A stretch of DNA of 9,348 nucleotides, taken from NCBI GenBank assembly GCA_937952925.1, contig CALFYA010000048.1:1-9348 (forward strand), given 5' to 3'. Positions 7,791 through 9,348 of this stretch are shown here, one piece after another. Each line of letters starts with the position of its first letter. The first letter of the stretch is position 1. Origin of the DNA: an uncultured Moraxellaceae bacterium. Its GTDB lineage: Bacteria; Pseudomonadota; Gammaproteobacteria; Pseudomonadales; Moraxellaceae. A program made the position numbers and the translations under genes. The notes beneath the pieces are model-generated. The model had not been told where the DNA came from, did not search any database, and worked only from the letters and a program-made list of their open reading frames with translations.

Positions 7791-8487
7791 GATCCACCAC
7801 CTGTAATTGAAAGTGAGAGGTCAGCAGCGCAGACAACTCCGCCACATCTGCCACCAGATGATCGGCTTGCCATGCTGCCAAATCATTGGCATGTTCGGGG
7901 GGCAAGTAGCCATAGGCCGCCAAAATGGTCGGCATGTTTGCCGCACGTCCTGCATCGATATCGCGAGGATGATCACCCACATATGCAATCAACTGTGGAT
8001 CAATTCCCAGCTGTTGTGCCGCCAGATACATCGGCTCTGGATCGGGCTTGGTACGACGGACATCATCGGGGCACACCAAGACCGCACAGCGTTCGGTCAG
8101 GCCAAGGGCAGCGAGCAATACTTCACTCAAATGGCGCGGTTTATTGGTCACAATCCCCCACGCAATGCCCTGTTGCTCAAGCGAGACGAGTAATTCATCC
8201 ATCCCCTCAAACAACTGCGTATCGACCGCAATTTGTGCAGCATAGTAAGCCAAAAAACGATCCCGATATTGCAGCAACTCAGGGCTATCCATGCTCATTT
8301 CAGGATGAATCAGACGCACCATCGCCCGCGCCCCTTCAGACACCTGTACACGGATTTGCTCCGGTGTGGGTGGTGGGACGCCGTCTTCTTGGCATAGCAG
8401 ATGGATAATCCGAATAAAATCAGGGGCGGTATCAATCAGCGTACCATCGAGATCAAACAAGACCGCAGACAGGATCGGTAAACTCAT
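7783..8487 (-). CDS. mupP: HAD-superfamily phosphatase, MupP-like (often annotated Gph)
   Basis: This 234-aa cytoplasmic phosphatase carries all four HAD motifs: DLDGTL (D12 nucleophile, D14), T114 in VTNKP, K147 in KPDP, and GDHPRDID (D172, D176). A helical cap of the Gph type lies between motifs I and II. Such genes are usually labelled phosphoglycolate phosphatase. In Pseudomonas, however, the gene in the same position between ubiG and a yciK-like SDR encodes MupP, which dephosphorylates N-acetylmuramate 6-phosphate in the AmgK/MurU peptidoglycan recycling route. The [15 protein letters not shown] stretch and AAYGY near the C-terminus resemble that family. I chose ATG at 8487, not the in-frame ATG at 8547. 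The former overlaps the ubiG stop by 4 nt (ATGA), has GGAG 5 nt upstream, and begins just before motif I as in homologues. Gph activity remains possible. Confidence 0.87.
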   Translation of the reverse strand: MSLPILSAVLFDLDGTLIDTAPDFIRIIHLLCQEDGVPPPTPEQIRVQVSEGARAMVRLIHPEMSMDSPELLQYRDRFLAYYAAQIAVDTQLFEGMDELLVSLEQQGIAWGIVTNKPRHLSEVLLAALGLTERCAVLVCPDDVRRTKPDPEPMYLAAQQLGIDPQLIAYVGDHPRDIDAGRAANMPTILAAYGYLPPEHANDLAAWQADHLVADVAELSALLTSHFQLQVVDHV

Positions 8488-9221
8488 GCTTGCTCCGGTT
8501 TGCGGGTGACCATCATATAGTTCACATCCACATTGGGTGCGAGCCAATAGCGTTGGGTCAAGGGGTTGAAGTGTAGCCCTGTCGCATCTTCTAAGATCAG
8601 ACCGGCTTCACGGATGTCGTGCGCCAGCTCAGATGGACGGATAAATTTATTAAAATCATGTGTACCACGCGGCAACATGCGCAGCACATATTCCGCACCA
8701 ATAATCGCAAACAAATACGATTGGGGATTGCGATTGATGGTGGAAAAAAACACATAACCATTGGGTTTAACCAAGGTCATACAGGCTTTGACCACCGAGG
8801 CTGGATCAGGCACATGCTCCAGCATTTCCATACAAGTGACCACATCAAAACGAGCAGGATATTGCGCCGCCAGCTCCTCGACGGGAATTTGCTGATATTG
8901 AATATTGGTGACGCCTTCTTGCTCAGCATGCAAACGTCCTACCGCCAGTGGCGCTGTACCCATATCAATGCCCAACACCTGTGCACCACGGCGTGCCATC
9001 GACTCCGCCAAAATGCCACCGCCACAGCCCACATCCAACACCTGCTTACCCGCAATCCCATTGGCTTTTTCGGTAATCCAATTCAAACGCAGCGGATTGA
9101 TATCGTGCAACGGGCGAAACTCTGAGGTTTTATCCCACCATTTGGCAGCCAGCGCTTCAAACTTGGCAATTTCTTGAGCATCCACATTGCGTGGTGCGGT
9201 GGCCTCAGTATGGGCAGACAT
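8484..9221 (-). CDS. ubiG: Ubiquinone biosynthesis O-methyltransferase UbiG
   Basis: This 245-aa SAM-dependent methyltransferase carries out the two O-methylations of the ubiquinone head group and works at the inner membrane with other Ubi proteins. The SAM-binding motif I is DVGCGGG (63-69), the acidic end of strand 2 is D86, and the UbiG signature [11 protein letters not shown] is at 130-140. Near the N-terminus, [11 protein letters not shown] (20-30) and [15 protein letters not shown] (35-49) are typical of the family. Length is close to the ~240 aa of E. coli UbiG. ATG at 9221 was chosen because AAGGAG lies 6 nt upstream (9228-9233). The ATG at 9227 would touch that ribosome site, and the more distant in-frame starts would add non-conserved sequence. 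It is the first gene of a three-gene operon with overlapping coding ends. Confidence 0.95.
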   Translation of the reverse strand: MSAHTEATAPRNVDAQEIAKFEALAAKWWDKTSEFRPLHDINPLRLNWITEKANGIAGKQVLDVGCGGGILAESMARRGAQVLGIDMGTAPLAVGRLHAEQEGVTNIQYQQIPVEELAAQYPARFDVVTCMEMLEHVPDPASVVKACMTLVKPNGYVFFSTINRNPQSYLFAIIGAEYVLRMLPRGTHDFNKFIRPSELAHDIREAGLILEDATGLHFNPLTQRYWLAPNVDVNYMMVTRKPEQA

Positions 9222-9227
9222 GTGCAT

Positions 9228-9233
9228 CTCCTT
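9228..9233 (-). promoter_or_regulatory. Ribosome binding site deciding the ubiG start
   Basis: On the minus strand a full AAGGAG precedes two close ATG codons. Its distance is 0 nt to the first (9227) and 6 nt to the second (9221), so the second is the usable start. Confidence 0.8.
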
Positions 9234-9250
9234 ATTCATTCGATCGGTGC

Positions 9251-9288
9251 AGTATGACTGAGAAATTGTGCCAGTCATTCGATGTAAA
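9251..9288 (-). promoter_or_regulatory. Candidate promoter/operator region of the ubiG operon
   Basis: A perfect 7-bp inverted repeat has arms ATGACTG (9254-9260) and CAGTCAT (9272-9278) with an 11-nt AT-rich spacer. On the minus strand a weak promoter can be drawn: ATGACT (9278-9273) as -35 and CATACT (9256-9251) as -10, 16 nt apart, each matching 4 of 6 consensus bases. An alternative -35-like TTTACA lies at 9288-9283 but has no well-spaced -10. The repeat arms would then cover both promoter boxes, as an operator might. The repeat is seen directly; the promoter and regulator are inferred and weak. Confidence 0.3.
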
Positions 9289-9348
9289 ACAAAATGCACA
9301 GACGCTGACATTGCACGAAAAAACTTCACACAGCCTCCATGACTAGGC

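Noticed and set aside
7767..8408. Open frame of 213 codons on the + strand opposite mupP
   Set aside because: It is complementary to a phosphatase gene with all catalytic motifs. Its translation is proline/histidine-rich with no recognisable domain and no good ribosome site.
8488..8547. A 20-residue longer start for the phosphatase
   Set aside because: The added residues lie within the ubiG coding end and have no homologous counterpart. The ATG at 8487 has a good ribosome site and the typical ATGA overlap.
9222..9329. Longer UbiG N-terminus from upstream in-frame ATGs
   Set aside because: The extension covers the AAGGAG ribosome site and the presumed promoter, and does not resemble UbiG N-termini.
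9314..9348. Possible minus-strand terminator at the right edge (GCCT/AGGC arms and a T-run)
   Set aside because: The visible stem is only 4 bp, with a gap of about 9 nt before the T-run, and the window edge cuts it. It cannot be supported.
1..9348. CRISPR array, tRNA/rRNA gene, insertion sequence or att site
   Set aside because: No regularly spaced repeats, no structural RNA signature, and no transposase or terminal repeats were seen on either strand.

Overview
The window reads as a stretch of gammaproteobacterial chromosome. The gene order ubiG – HAD phosphatase (MupP/Gph type) – yciK-like SDR is the arrangement known from Pseudomonadales, and the protein sequences would suit a Pseudomonas/Moraxellaceae-like relative of moderate GC. 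That placement is an inference from gene order and protein character, not from a search. I see no insertion sequences, CRISPR arrays, tRNA or rRNA genes.

Left half, + strand (1-7015): after what may be the last codons of an upstream gene, a leader of about 110 nt holds two consecutive strong hairpins and leads to a GTG-started gene for a very large exported protein (1879 aa). Its N-terminal ~1050 residues are a chain of Ig-like/DUF11-type, calcium-motif and SdrD-B-type domains. Its C-terminal ~800 residues look like one very large outer-membrane beta-barrel. The next gene overlaps it by 4 nt (ATGA) and encodes a secreted 396-aa protein with an OmpA-type peptidoglycan-binding domain behind a proline-rich linker. 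A clear intrinsic terminator follows. The two genes probably form one translationally coupled unit that builds an outer-membrane/cell-wall assembly of unknown function. This is the most interesting part of the window.

Right half, - strand (7026-9348): ubiG (ubiquinone O-methyltransferase), a MupP-like HAD phosphatase (probably peptidoglycan recycling) and a YciK-family short-chain dehydrogenase form a tight operon. Successive genes overlap by 4 nt and 8 nt. Transcription runs towards the shared terminator, so the two units are convergent. About 125 nt upstream of ubiG contain a perfect inverted repeat that may overlap the promoter. No stretch longer than 300 bases lacks a gene.
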